DNA of 11,396 nt from Gracilimonas sp031580945 (lineage in GTDB: Bacteria; Bacteroidota; Rhodothermia; Balneolales; Balneolaceae): contig JAVLBT010000094.1 of assembly GCA_031580945.1 (NCBI GenBank), positions 1-11,396 on the forward strand, written 5' to 3'. The position numbers were made by a program, and so were the translations under genes. How positions within the stretch are numbered: the stretch's first letter is position 1; each line of letters begins with the position of its first letter. The notes below the pieces were generated by a model that saw only the letters and a list, made by a program, of their open reading frames with translations, was not told the DNA's origin and ran no database searches. Of the stretch, positions 1-7,503 are shown one piece after another.

Positions 1-54
1 ACTTCAACAAAAAGGCCGTATCTTTAAGACTTCAATCAAGCTGAAAGAAATACT

Positions 55-1662
55 ATGAGTACGGCCACAGCCGAATCCCAAATTACTAAAGAAGCGAAAA
101 AGAGACGCACTTTCGCCATTATTTCTCACCCCGATGCAGGTAAAACCACCCTCACCGAGAAGCTATTGCTGTATGGTGGAGCCCTGCACGAGGCCGGTTC
201 AATCCGTGCCCGAAAAGCAAGTCGGCATGCCGCTTCCGACTGGATGTCGATAGAGCAGGAACGAGGAATTTCCGTGACCTCTTCTGTACTCCGATTTGAG
301 AAAGACAACATCAAATACAACCTGCTGGATACACCCGGTCACAAGGATTTTTCTGAAGACACACTCCGTACACTTGTAGCGGCTGACTGTGGCTTGATGG
401 TGATTGACGTTGCTAAAGGCGTTGAGGAGCAGACAGAGAAATTATTTGAGGTTTGTAAACTTCGGGAAGTGCCGGTGATCACGTTTGTGAATAAATGTGA
501 TCGTCCCGGTATGGAACCTTTGGAAGTTTTGAGTAATGTAGAAAGTAAACTTGGCATTGAAGCGGTACCTGCAAGCTGGCCTATGGGTTACGGGCAAAAA
601 TTTCAGGGAATCTATGATGCTATTGGGAAGAAAGTTCATATGTACCAAAAGTCGGAGCATGGTGCGAAAAAAGCAGTCACGGAAGTGCTGGACCTTGAGG
701 ATGCACTTGCAAAGTCATCCATGTCCAAAACGGAAAAAGAGGCTTTTGAAGAAGAAGTGATGCTGATCGATGATATGTATGAAAATATGGATCAACGAGC
801 TTACGCAACGGGAAAAGTTACACCTGTTTTCTTTGGTTCGGCTTTACATAACTTTGGCTTGGATGTATTCTTAAATTATTTTCATCAGCTGGCCCCGCAT
901 CCACAGCAATACAAAACGCCCGATGGAGTTACCCGGGACCTGAATGACGGTTTTTCTGGCTTTATTTTCAAGATGCAGGCCAATATGAATCCCGATCACC
1001 GGGATTGCGCAGCCTTTATTCGTGTGGCATCCGGTAAGTTCGAACGAGGGCAACAAGTGACGGTCGCTGGCATCAACAAAAAAGTGAAAATGTCTACCCC
1101 ACACACACTGATGGGTGATGACCGGCAGTTAATGGAAGAAGCCTATCCCGGTGATATTGTCTCGATCTTTAATCCCGGTTCATTCCGTATTGGCAGCACG
1201 ATCTATGAATCCAATGAAGTGAAGTTTGATGTGATTCCACTATTTACGCCGGAGCATTTTCAGAAAGTGGCGACGAAAGATCCATTTAAAAGAAAGCAAT
1301 TGAGGGAAGGACTAAGGCAGCTATCTGAAGAAGGAGTGGTACATGTATTTGAAGTTCCCAATGGCGTTGGCAATGAGTTGCTGCTTGGTACGGTAGGAGT
1401 ACTTCAGTTTGAGGTGGTGGAGCATCGTATGCTAACGGAATATGGGGTCGAACTTATCAAAACACCGGTTTCTTATCATTGTGCCCGCTGGTTGCCCAAT
1501 GATCGTGATGATGTAATAGATAAACTGGAATCAAGTTATTCAACCCATGTCACCAAAGACATGGAAGAGAATCCGATCGTGCTTTTTGATTCGCAGTATG
1601 CACTCAGCCAGGGGGAAGAAAAAGTAGGGGCTGAAAATCTATTCAAATTTAAGCAGGGATAA
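55..1662 (+). CDS. prfC: Peptide chain release factor 3 (RF3)
   Basis: RF3 is a cytoplasmic translational GTPase that removes RF1/RF2 from the ribosome after peptide release. The 535-residue product is close to the roughly 530 residues usual for the family. The GTPase motifs are all visible: G1 around SHPDAGKTT (residues 24-32), a switch I region ending in RGISVTSS (70-77), G3 DTPGH (92-96) and G4 NKCD (146-149). Beta-barrel domain II (about residues 300-385) and the RF3-specific C-terminal domain follow, including a GVLQFEVVEHRM stretch characteristic of RF3 and absent from EF-G in this form. The ATG at 55 gives a short polar N-terminus before the KRRTFAIISHPDAG core, as in other RF3 proteins. 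GAAAG a few bases upstream could be a weak ribosome binding site. The gene stands alone; the next gene converges on it. No terminator for the + strand is evident. Identification is secure. Confidence 0.97.
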   Translation: MSTATAESQITKEAKKRRTFAIISHPDAGKTTLTEKLLLYGGALHEAGSIRARKASRHAASDWMSIEQERGISVTSSVLRFEKDNIKYNLLDTPGHKDFSEDTLRTLVAADCGLMVIDVAKGVEEQTEKLFEVCKLREVPVITFVNKCDRPGMEPLEVLSNVESKLGIEAVPASWPMGYGQKFQGIYDAIGKKVHMYQKSEHGAKKAVTEVLDLEDALAKSSMSKTEKEAFEEEVMLIDDMYENMDQRAYATGKVTPVFFGSALHNFGLDVFLNYFHQLAPHPQQYKTPDGVTRDLNDGFSGFIFKMQANMNPDHRDCAAFIRVASGKFERGQQVTVAGINKKVKMSTPHTLMGDDRQLMEEAYPGDIVSIFNPGSFRIGSTIYESNEVKFDVIPLFTPEHFQKVATKDPFKRKQLREGLRQLSEEGVVHVFEVPNGVGNELLLGTVGVLQFEVVEHRMLTEYGVELIKTPVSYHCARWLPNDRDDVIDKLESSYSTHVTKDMEENPIVLFDSQYALSQGEEKVGAENLFKFKQG

Positions 1663-1685
1663 TGCTCTGCTAAAAGTACGTGCAT

Positions 1686-1714
1686 AAAAAAGCCACGTAG
1701 ACTCTACGCGGCTT
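1686..1714 (-). terminator. Intrinsic terminator of the small minus-strand gene
   Basis: An 11-bp stem (arms 1690-1700 and 1704-1714) with a 3-base loop is followed, in the minus direction, by a run of six T (1686-1691 read as A on the + strand). The single imperfect pair is a G-U wobble in minus-strand RNA but an A-C mismatch in plus-strand RNA. The T-run also lies on the minus side only. The terminator therefore belongs to the minus-strand gene at 1738-1836 rather than to prfC. Confidence 0.8.
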
Positions 1715-1737
1715 CATATGTAATCTTCTGTTTGAGG

Positions 1738-1836
1738 TTATTCTTTTCGAACGCAGTCATCTTGCCTTTTAGGTTTGATCTGGCAGGGATCGACTGCGGT
1801 AGCTCCGCATTCTGGACATTTAATAGGCTTTTCCAT
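1738..1836 (-). CDS. Small four-cysteine protein, 32 residues, possible zinc-binding
   Basis: This is a short reading frame of 32 codons plus TAA. The product starts MEKPIKCPECG and carries four cysteines at residues 7, 10, 18 and 28. The CPEC knuckle (CxxC) plus two further cysteines resembles a minimal zinc ribbon, although the spacing C-x2-C-x7-C-x9-C is not one I recognise as a named family. The protein is strongly charged, with KPKRQ and a VRKE end, and has no signal peptide or membrane segment. Support for a real gene comes from the intrinsic terminator 24 bases beyond the stop, oriented for this strand, and from the dense, non-random cysteine pattern. It converges on prfC and has no minus-strand partner. 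No Shine-Dalgarno sequence is evident. Function is unknown; structural zinc binding is inferred. Confidence 0.65.
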   Translation of the reverse strand: MEKPIKCPECGATAVDPCQIKPKRQDDCVRKE

Positions 1837-2077
1837 ATCAGATAATTTTTATTATCGGTTGTTTGAATAACAAGATTAAATAGCTTCTTAGTTTCTCAGA
1901 ACAAGTGATTTAAAATTATTCTAAATAATCTACATCAGTATTGAAAAAACAAATTCCCGCACAGGTTCAAAAGATATAGCAGCAAAATAGTTTAACGGAG
2001 TTACTCATTTAAGGGTGAAGTTGGACTTTTATAGAACCGTGAGAACATTTAAATAAATAATGAGTGTGGATTATTTC

Positions 2078-2107
2078 TTTGGAAAAACGCTTACAATTTT
2101 AATTTAG
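2078..2107 (+). promoter_or_regulatory. Candidate Bacteroidota-type promoter for the SulP gene
   Basis: TTTG at 2078-2081 is followed after 18 bases by TAATTTAG (2100-2107), a 5-of-6 match to the TAnnTTTG -7 element of the Bacteroidota primary sigma factor. The spacing is slightly under the usual 19-21. Transcription would begin near 2113-2115, leaving an untranslated leader of about 180 bases before the SulP start. In an AT-rich region such a match can occur by chance, so confidence is low. Confidence 0.3.
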
Positions 2108-2113
2108 GGAAAT

Positions 2114-2181
2114 GCAACTAAGTTCATGATTTCATAACACGGAAAAGGTATTGATTCGATACAATACGACGAATTAGTTGC
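2114..2181 (+). promoter_or_regulatory. Candidate structured 5' leader upstream of SulP gene
   Basis: The arms GCAACTAAGTTC (2114-2125) and GAATTAGTTGC (2171-2181) can pair over 11 base pairs with one bulged G. Nested inside, directly against the right arm, GTATTG (2148-2153) pairs with CAATAC (2162-2167) over an 8-base loop. The outer left arm starts where the candidate promoter predicts the transcript to begin. It resembles no riboswitch class I know. It could be a folded leader, a DNA operator dyad or chance. Confidence 0.25.
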
Positions 2182-2295
2182 GTACTTTTAGTCGTTATAA
2201 TTAAACAATTCTGCATCTCATTTCTCGAATAAGCTCATCTACAGTCAGAATTCATCCCAACAATAAATTCCTAACAGAAGTACGATTAAAACTAT

Positions 2296-3825
2296 ATGAA
2301 AAAATATTTAGACCTTTTTGGTCTCAATGATAAAATCGATTATAAAACCGAGATTTTAGCAGGTATCACCGTTTCATTAGCGCTGATACCGGAAGCTGTG
2401 GCTTTTGCTATGATCGCGGGACTCTCACCTCTCACAGGTTTATACGCAGCCTTTATGGTGGGGTTAGTAACCTCAATTATTGGAGGCCGGCCCGGTATGA
2501 TCTCTGGCGCAACCGGCGCTGTTGCGGTAATATTGGTCGCATTGGCAGTATCTCATGGACCTGAATATATTTTTGCTGCCGTAGTTTTGGCTGGATTGAT
2601 ACAAATTGGAGCGGGTTTATTGAAGCTGGGTAAACTAATGCGCTTGGTTCCTCATCCGGTCATCTTTGGGTTTGTGAATGGCTTGGCCGTTATCATCTTT
2701 ATGTCGCAGCTGGATCAGTTCAAAACCCCTTCCGGAGAATGGATGACCGGACAATCGCTATATGTACTACTTGGATTAGTGGTGCTGACCATGGTGATCA
2801 TCTGGGGACTGCCCAAATTCAGTAAGAAAATTCCGGCATCACTGGTAGCCATTTTAACCATTTTTGCGATTGTTGTGGTATTTGGAATAGAGACCAGAAC
2901 CGTAGGAGATATAGCTTCCATTCAGGGCGGATTCCCACCCTTTCACATTCCTCAAATTCCCTTTACCTGGGAGGCTTTCATGGTAATACTACCCTACTCA
3001 GTGATCATGGCAGGTGTTGGTTTGATCGAAAGTTTGCTTACGCTGAATATAATCGATGAGATCACTGAAACCCGAGGCAACGGAAATCAGGAAGCTGTAG
3101 CTCAGGGTGCAGCAAATATTTTCTCAGGCTTCTTTTCGGGAATGGGCGGTTGTGCTATGATCGGTCAAAGTTTGATCAATGTTTCCTCAGGTGCTCGTAC
3201 CCGGATTTCTGGTATTGTTGCGGCCGTGATGTTGCTGGTATTTATCATGTTTGGCTCTGAAATGATCGAATTATTACCCATGGCGGCTCTTACCGGATTG
3301 ATGATCATGGTAGCCATTGGAACTTTTGAGTGGGCGAGTTTAAAAACATTCACCCGAATGCCCAATTCTGATATTTTTGTGATGGTGATGGTGACTTTAG
3401 TCACAGCAGTGTTGCATAACCTGGCTCTTGCGGTATTGATCGGGGTGATCATTGCTGCGTTGGTATTTGCATGGGATAACGCCAAGAGAATTCGGGCACG
3501 TAAGCATATCGATGAGGATGGAATCAAGCATTATGAGATCTACGGCCCACTTTTCTTCGGTTCTGTTACTGTGTTTAACTCAAAATTCGATGTACTGAAC
3601 GATCCGGATGAGATCATCATCGATTTTGAGGAAAGCCGCGTAGTGGATATGTCGGCCATTGAAGCTTTGAACAAGATCACCGAGCGCTACCACAAAGTTG
3701 GGAAAAAAGTGCACCTCAAACATCTAAGTAAAGATTGCCGAAAAATGCTTCACAATGCAGATGCCATCATCGATGTGAACGTGATGGAAGATCCAACCTA
3801 TAAATTAGCCTTGGATAAGATCTAA
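2296..3825 (+). CDS. SulP (SLC26) family inorganic anion transporter with STAS domain
   Basis: This is a polytopic inner-membrane transporter for anions; family members carry sulfate, bicarbonate or other inorganic or organic anions, usually as proton or sodium symporters or as exchangers. The substrate cannot be read from the sequence. The first ~390 residues contain many hydrophobic segments and typical SulP sequence: the PEAVAFAMIAGLSPLTGLYA segment of the first helices, then GGRPGMISGATGAVAV of the third-helix region that forms the anion-binding site. Residues ~404-509 form a cytoplasmic STAS domain, with IIIDFEESRVVDMSAIEAL at its core. The DMSAIEAL stretch corresponds to the D-S loop phosphorylated in anti-sigma antagonists. 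At 509 residues it belongs to the shorter prokaryotic SulP forms. No neighbouring sulfate-assimilation or carbonic anhydrase gene hints at a substrate. It has a long upstream region and no co-directional partner, so it is probably monocistronic. Confidence 0.93.
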   Translation: MKKYLDLFGLNDKIDYKTEILAGITVSLALIPEAVAFAMIAGLSPLTGLYAAFMVGLVTSIIGGRPGMISGATGAVAVILVALAVSHGPEYIFAAVVLAGLIQIGAGLLKLGKLMRLVPHPVIFGFVNGLAVIIFMSQLDQFKTPSGEWMTGQSLYVLLGLVVLTMVIIWGLPKFSKKIPASLVAILTIFAIVVVFGIETRTVGDIASIQGGFPPFHIPQIPFTWEAFMVILPYSVIMAGVGLIESLLTLNIIDEITETRGNGNQEAVAQGAANIFSGFFSGMGGCAMIGQSLINVSSGARTRISGIVAAVMLLVFIMFGSEMIELLPMAALTGLMIMVAIGTFEWASLKTFTRMPNSDIFVMVMVTLVTAVLHNLALAVLIGVIIAALVFAWDNAKRIRARKHIDEDGIKHYEIYGPLFFGSVTVFNSKFDVLNDPDEIIIDFEESRVVDMSAIEALNKITERYHKVGKKVHLKHLSKDCRKMLHNADAIIDVNVMEDPTYKLALDKI

Positions 3826-3890
3826 GAACCGGAGTTCGATTAAAGAATCAGCATTCCCATACTAAGATATTAAGGCATTTCACAGCGTAC

Positions 3891-3912
3891 GGGCCATAAT
3901 GCTATCCGGCCC
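3891..3912. other. GC-rich hairpin between convergent genes
   Basis: GGGCC (3891-3895) and GGCCC (3908-3912) enclose 12 bases that include a further ATA/TAT pairing. It lies in the 179-base gap between the convergent SulP and cyclotransferase genes and may help end transcription from both sides. No T-run follows on either strand, so it is not called an intrinsic terminator. Nothing else was recognised in this gap. Confidence 0.3.
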
Positions 3913-4004
3913 TGCGAGGGTGTTTCATTGAATAGAATATGAGCACTCTTATTATAAGTTACCAACAGATAGATTTTCGGTGAAGAACTCCTTGAGTAGG
4001 CCTG

Positions 4005-4538
4005 TTATTTCTTTTCATCCATAAGTTTGAGCAGACGCTGATTTACAGAGGCTCTTTTCGAATTTGGATCTTCCACAGACTCAACATTAAGAAGATAGCT
4101 AAGATAGTTCTGGGGAAATTTTAGATATTCTGCACCAGCGATTACCAACTGCTTATACCAGTGAAAGGGAAGATTATCGAAATCCACATAATCTGTCATC
4201 CCCTGGTAAGTAAAACAGGTTCTGGTTTCTCCGTTCTCAAATTCTACATCTACAAAAAGTTTGTTGTATCCGGCTCCTAAAGACTCAAATTTATCCAGAA
4301 TTTTTTCCTGCTTTTGGGAAAGATTATACACGGCCCCCCAAACCACACTGTCAAGATCGTTTGAACTTTGAATGGTAGCTTTGCCCGAACCATCGCTTCC
4401 TGTTTTATGAAAATGGATCTCTGTAGAATGTAGTTTTCCTTTTCCCATATACGGTGTTTTTCCAAGTCTTTCTTCCAGCCGGATAGGATGTAGGTTGGAG
4501 CCGTATGCAAAGTAGAGATTCAAGTTACTCTCCATCAT
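4005..4538 (-). CDS. Gamma-glutamylcyclotransferase-like (AIG2/GGCT fold) protein
   Basis: This 177-residue cytoplasmic protein is of the GGCT-like fold. Members cyclise gamma-glutamyl groups to 5-oxoproline or cleave gamma-glutamyl-amine bonds; the substrate here is unknown. The diagnostic YFAYGSNL glycine/serine loop that binds the substrate is at residues 9-16, and the family's catalytic glutamate is probably E85 in LDKFESLGAGY. A WGAVYNL strand (67-73) and a TCFTYQG strand further match the fold. The first ATG (4536-4538) is followed immediately by a second ATG; either could be used. The start lies within the last codons of the upstream lipoprotein gene, a 14-base overlap that implies translational coupling and one transcript. 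The C-terminal third (PFHWYKQLVIAGAEYL and on) resembles the extension in bacterial members that process small amines. Fold assignment is firm; reaction is inferred. Confidence 0.85.
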   Translation of the reverse strand: MMESNLNLYFAYGSNLHPIRLEERLGKTPYMGKGKLHSTEIHFHKTGSDGSGKATIQSSNDLDSVVWGAVYNLSQKQEKILDKFESLGAGYNKLFVDVEFENGETRTCFTYQGMTDYVDFDNLPFHWYKQLVIAGAEYLKFPQNYLSYLLNVESVEDPNSKRASVNQRLLKLMDEKK

Positions 4539-5304
4539 TGGCCCGAATATCAGCTATGCAATTTTCATCGAGGGATGGAATCTCTTCCCCTAAAAATCGA
4601 TCAAATAAGCCGGAATTCTCCATGGCGTAATACATCAGGCAGCTTTCATCGGTACAATGATTCCCATGTTCATCATCCTGGTGATCGGTTTGCATATCGG
4701 TTCCGGATCCGGGTACATTCACCAATCCAAGCAAGTGCCCAAATTCATGCCGAAAAGAAACGGACTCAGTGAGCGATCTTGAAGGTTGATTTAGTGAAGG
4801 TCCGCTTACGCGATCATAGGTAGCTCCAAAAAAAGCAGAAGAGGTATTGTAATACGCAATTCCCAAGACGCTGCCATCTTCGAAAGAACCGTCAACAATA
4901 ATCATGTAGGCTCGTAATGTGCTGTCTTCCTTTTGCGTATAATGATCCCGATGTTCCTCCTCCAAATCGCGGATCTCATTGGCGGTGTAGGATGATTGTC
5001 CATCCGCAGAAATTTCAGTGGGTTCCATCAGGGTAACCGATGTTTTGTTGAGCCGAAGATCTAAAAAAGCTCTCAGGTTGGCGAGGGCATCCTGGTCGGG
5101 AGCAAATCCTGTCATGTAATCAATTTCAACTTCGAGATGGGAGAAGGTTTCGTCGGAAAGGAAGTCATTGGCGGAAAGTCCCGGGTTTTCATCATGAGCA
5201 TAAGAATCATCATCAAAATCAGGCCCGGATGAATTTTCGATGCAACCACCTATCAGTAATGTTAAAATAAGAATGCTTGAAAAATAAAGCGTAAGATATC
5301 GCAT
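4525..5304 (-). CDS. Secreted lipoprotein, putative metzincin-like zinc metalloprotease
   Basis: This 259-residue predicted lipoprotein has an N-terminal hydrophobic segment (residues 4-20) ending in a lipobox-like IGGC, with the lipidated cysteine at 21. An acidic, disordered-looking linker (DFDDDSY region, 29-40) follows. The catalytic core carries HEFGHLLGL (186-194), a zinc-binding HExxH with general-base E187, then HCTDESCLMYY (216-226). The latter holds a third histidine, a C-x4-C pair (C217, C222) and a methionine resembling a Met-turn. The pattern recalls archaemetzincins (HExxHxxG ... HC-x4-C-x-M), but about 21 residues separate the two halves here. Bacteroidota genomes carry similar proteins annotated only as membrane metalloproteases. 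It probably acts at the cell surface or in the periplasm on unknown substrates. It is the first gene of a two-gene minus-strand operon with the cyclotransferase-like gene, diverging from dinB. Confidence 0.82.
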   Translation of the reverse strand: MRYLTLYFSSILILTLLIGGCIENSSGPDFDDDSYAHDENPGLSANDFLSDETFSHLEVEIDYMTGFAPDQDALANLRAFLDLRLNKTSVTLMEPTEISADGQSSYTANEIRDLEEEHRDHYTQKEDSTLRAYMIIVDGSFEDGSVLGIAYYNTSSAFFGATYDRVSGPSLNQPSRSLTESVSFRHEFGHLLGLVNVPGSGTDMQTDHQDDEHGNHCTDESCLMYYAMENSGLFDRFLGEEIPSLDENCIADIRANDGE

Positions 5305-5364
5305 TTCGGTAATTATTTATTTTATTCTCTGTTTAATTAAATGCCTTACCATCACCTAATGTTC

Positions 5365-5372
5365 CAAAATTA
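5365..5372 (-). promoter_or_regulatory. Candidate -7 promoter element for the lipoprotein operon
   Basis: Read on the minus strand this is TAATTTTG, a perfect match to the Bacteroidota TAnnTTTG -7 consensus. It lies about 60 bases upstream of the lipoprotein start, implying a leader of roughly 54 bases. No clear TTTG -33 box sits at the expected distance, which lowers confidence. The 115-base divergent gap must also contain the dinB promoter, for which I find only weak candidates. Confidence 0.35.
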
Positions 5373-5419
5373 GAGTATCCGATTCTTTTTAATGTGAGGT
5401 TATATGTGTAATTTATGTT

Positions 5420-6508
5420 ATGGAATATTCATTTCCCGTACGAAAAATTATTCACGTTGATATGGATGCTTTTTATGCAGCTGTGGAACAGCGGGATAAT
5501 CCTGAATTACGAGGGAAACCTGTAATTGTAGGAGGTTCACCAAGTGGCCGTGGTGTGGTAGCAACCGCAAGTTATGAGGCGCGTAAATATGGGGTGCACT
5601 CCGCGATGCCGGCTTCAAAAGCTGTACGGCTTTGTCCTCATGGTATTTTCGTGAAAACTCGATTTGATGCTTATAAGAAAGCATCGCAGCAAATTCGGGA
5701 GATCTTTTTTGAATACACCGATCTGGTGGAGCCATTATCTTTGGATGAGGCATTTCTGGATGTAACAGAAAATCATAAAAATATTCCATCAGCCACGCTG
5801 ATCGCAAAAGAAATAAGAGAACGTATTTATGAAAAGACCAAACTTACAGCTTCAGCTGGGATAGCTCACAACAAGTTTTTAGCTAAAGTGGCTTCAGATG
5901 TAAACAAGCCAAACGGACTTACACTTATTACTCCCGAAAAAGCAGAGGACTTTCTGGAAGAACTACCCATCAAAGATTTTTATGGCGTGGGAAAGGCGAC
6001 CCAGAAAAAAATGCATGCAGTTGGAATTAAATCCGGAGCCGATCTGAAGAAGTGGAGTCAAATTGACCTGGTAAAAGCCTTTGGGAAGTCGGGACGATTC
6101 TATTATCAGATTGTTCGTGGAATTGATCATCGGGAGGTTAAACCGCACCGGGTCCGGAAGTCATATGGAAAAGAGCGTACCTTTTCAGAAGATATTGACA
6201 GCATGGAGTGGATCCATAATTTTCTGGATGAATTGGCACAAACCATTACCGAGGGAATGAAAAAGATCAATGCGGCAGGCAAAACCATTACCCTAAAAGT
6301 GCGTTATGATGATTTTGACACCATTACCCGAAGCTATTCCCTGCCTCATCATACCAACCGATATCGGGACATCATGGACGTAGTTCGAAAACTGCTTGAG
6401 GAGACGGAAGTAGGAAAACGCCCGGTCCGTTTATTAGGTATTACCTTATCCAATTTAAATTTGAATGAGAAAACAGTTTGGGAACAATTGGAACTTCCAC
6501 TTGAATAA
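5420..6508 (+). CDS. dinB: DNA polymerase IV (Y-family translesion polymerase)
   Basis: This is an error-prone Y-family polymerase that copies past damaged or misaligned template bases. At 362 residues it matches the family's usual ~350. Catalytic metal ligands are visible: D14 in HVDMDAFYAAVE and the D109-E110 pair in SLDEAF. Y19 occupies the steric-gate position that excludes ribonucleotides (F13 in E. coli). The palm/fingers signature SAGIAHNKFLAKVASDVNKP and a helix-hairpin-helix region (FYGVGKATQKKM) follow, then the little-finger domain from about residue 245. The extreme C-terminus, QLELPL (356-361), fits the beta-clamp-binding peptide. The start places the conserved core ten residues in. 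It diverges from the lipoprotein operon. Damage induction is common in the family, but no LexA site could be identified because the local consensus is unknown. Confidence 0.96.
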   Translation: MEYSFPVRKIIHVDMDAFYAAVEQRDNPELRGKPVIVGGSPSGRGVVATASYEARKYGVHSAMPASKAVRLCPHGIFVKTRFDAYKKASQQIREIFFEYTDLVEPLSLDEAFLDVTENHKNIPSATLIAKEIRERIYEKTKLTASAGIAHNKFLAKVASDVNKPNGLTLITPEKAEDFLEELPIKDFYGVGKATQKKMHAVGIKSGADLKKWSQIDLVKAFGKSGRFYYQIVRGIDHREVKPHRVRKSYGKERTFSEDIDSMEWIHNFLDELAQTITEGMKKINAAGKTITLKVRYDDFDTITRSYSLPHHTNRYRDIMDVVRKLLEETEVGKRPVRLLGITLSNLNLNEKTVWEQLELPLE

Positions 6509-6603
6509 TCAGTAAAAAAGGAATAAACATTAAATAAATTAATGTGCGATGCGTTGTAATTTTACTATTTTCGAAAACGGGGAACAATAACCAATTAAAT
6601 ATC

Positions 6604-7398
6604 ATGGCTAAAACAAGCAAATTAAGGGTACTTACTCTTTCCGTTATAAATCTACTTTTGATAACCTCAATTGCATTTGCCCAAGTTGAAGACGAAGACA
6701 CGAGGATCAAAGATCGTTCTGAAGATATCTTCAGGGAAATGAAAACCGGCGAGCTCACACTTCGATTCATCAATGCATTGAATGGCGATTACGTAACGGG
6801 TGCTACCGTTGTGATTGACGGACAAGAATATACGACGGATTATGAGGGAAGGGCCATTTTTAAAACCGATGTTGAAAATGGGCAAATTCCGGTTTTTTTC
6901 CAGAAAGAGGGATTTATATCCGCTGATTTTGATTTAGAAATTATGTTGGGAACAATATTCCAAAACAGGATCTCTGTTTCTCCAGATATGAGGCCGGAAT
7001 CCATTCGTATTGTCCTTGATTGGGGAGATCGGCCACGAGACCTTGATGCTCATCTCGTTAAAGAGAATGGTTATCATATTTCTTACCGCGACAAGCGAAC
7101 CAGCGACGACGGCATGGCAAAGCTGGACCGCGATGATACCAATGGAAATGGCCCGGAAACCATCACGGTCAATGAAGTCAATGAGCGGGATGTTTATACC
7201 TATAAGGTCCATAATTTCAGCGATCGAAGAGATGATAATTCCCAGAGCCTTGCCAACGAATCAAAAGCGGTGGTCAGAATTTATGGGGATAACCGACTGA
7301 TGGGATTATTCAGAATAGATAAAAATCAGACTGGAACTGAATGGACGGTGTTCCAGATCCAGAATCGCCAAATAATTGCTGTTGAAGAGGTAGAATAG
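6604..7398 (+). CDS. Secreted DUF2135-domain protein, function unknown
   Basis: The ATG at 6604 is chosen over an in-frame ATG at 6544 because it places a standard signal peptide at the N-terminus: a basic KTSK start, a hydrophobic core and an AFA|Q cleavage site near residue 26. The 264-residue product then has a charged linker and a beta-sandwich-like domain (about residues 50-125; LTLRFINALNG ... TGATVVIDGQ ... TDYEGRAIF). This domain resembles carboxypeptidase-regulatory or PEGA-type repeats. The C-terminal domain (about 133-262) matches the DUF2135/YfaP style: IRIVLDWGDRPRDLDAHLV, then LDRDDTNGNGPETITV, then a TYKVHNFSD strand. The clustered acidic residues in DLDAH and DRDDTNGNG could bind calcium, which is inference. 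It is probably exported to the periplasm or beyond. It follows dinB by 95 bases with no clear terminator between them. A role cannot be assigned. Confidence 0.85.
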   Translation: MAKTSKLRVLTLSVINLLLITSIAFAQVEDEDTRIKDRSEDIFREMKTGELTLRFINALNGDYVTGATVVIDGQEYTTDYEGRAIFKTDVENGQIPVFFQKEGFISADFDLEIMLGTIFQNRISVSPDMRPESIRIVLDWGDRPRDLDAHLVKENGYHISYRDKRTSDDGMAKLDRDDTNGNGPETITVNEVNERDVYTYKVHNFSDRRDDNSQSLANESKAVVRIYGDNRLMGLFRIDKNQTGTEWTVFQIQNRQIIAVEEVE

Positions 7399-7503
7399 GC
7401 TCCTGAGGCTACCTTTACTTCTTAATCTATTTATCGCTATCATTTTATGTTAATAAATGGGATTTTCTTTCATCTCGAAAAACAATAAGAAATCTATCAG
7501 ATA

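Larger units (their letters stand above)
1837..2295. other. Long AT-rich intergenic region between divergent genes
   Basis: About 460 bases separate the divergent small cysteine gene and the SulP transporter gene. It is AT-rich with many stops in all frames; the longest frame seen is a 29-codon minus-strand one beginning near 2216 with unremarkable composition, which I do not call. It contains a 15-bp A/T palindrome (ATTATT-CTA-AATAAT, 1915-1929), a candidate promoter at 2078-2107 and a candidate folded leader at 2114-2181, listed separately. No tRNA, repeat array or coding remnant was recognised elsewhere in it. Confidence 0.6.

Noticed and set aside
1915..1929. A/T-only palindrome ATTATT-CTA-AATAAT
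   Set aside because: Expected by chance in such AT-rich intergenic sequence and not linked to a promoter I can support.
2127..2216. 29-codon minus-strand frame upstream of the SulP gene
   Set aside because: No recognisable domain, composition reflects the AT-rich background, no terminator or ribosome binding site, and it crosses the candidate leader.
3165..3527. 120-codon minus-strand frame inside the SulP gene
   Set aside because: It lies wholly within a well-supported membrane transporter gene and its composition mirrors the complementary hydrophobic codons; a shadow frame.
3832..3991. Long-range inverted repeat GGAGTTC / GAACTCC flanking the SulP-cyclotransferase gap
   Set aside because: Only seven bases at about 150 bases separation; likely chance, with no associated duplication or mobile gene.
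5448..5807. 119-codon minus-strand frame inside dinB
   Set aside because: Antisense to highly conserved catalytic residues of DNA polymerase IV; no independent support.
6544..6603. Upstream in-frame ATG extending the DUF2135 protein by 20 residues
   Set aside because: The extension puts a polar segment before a textbook signal peptide; the ATG at 6604 gives a normal exported protein.
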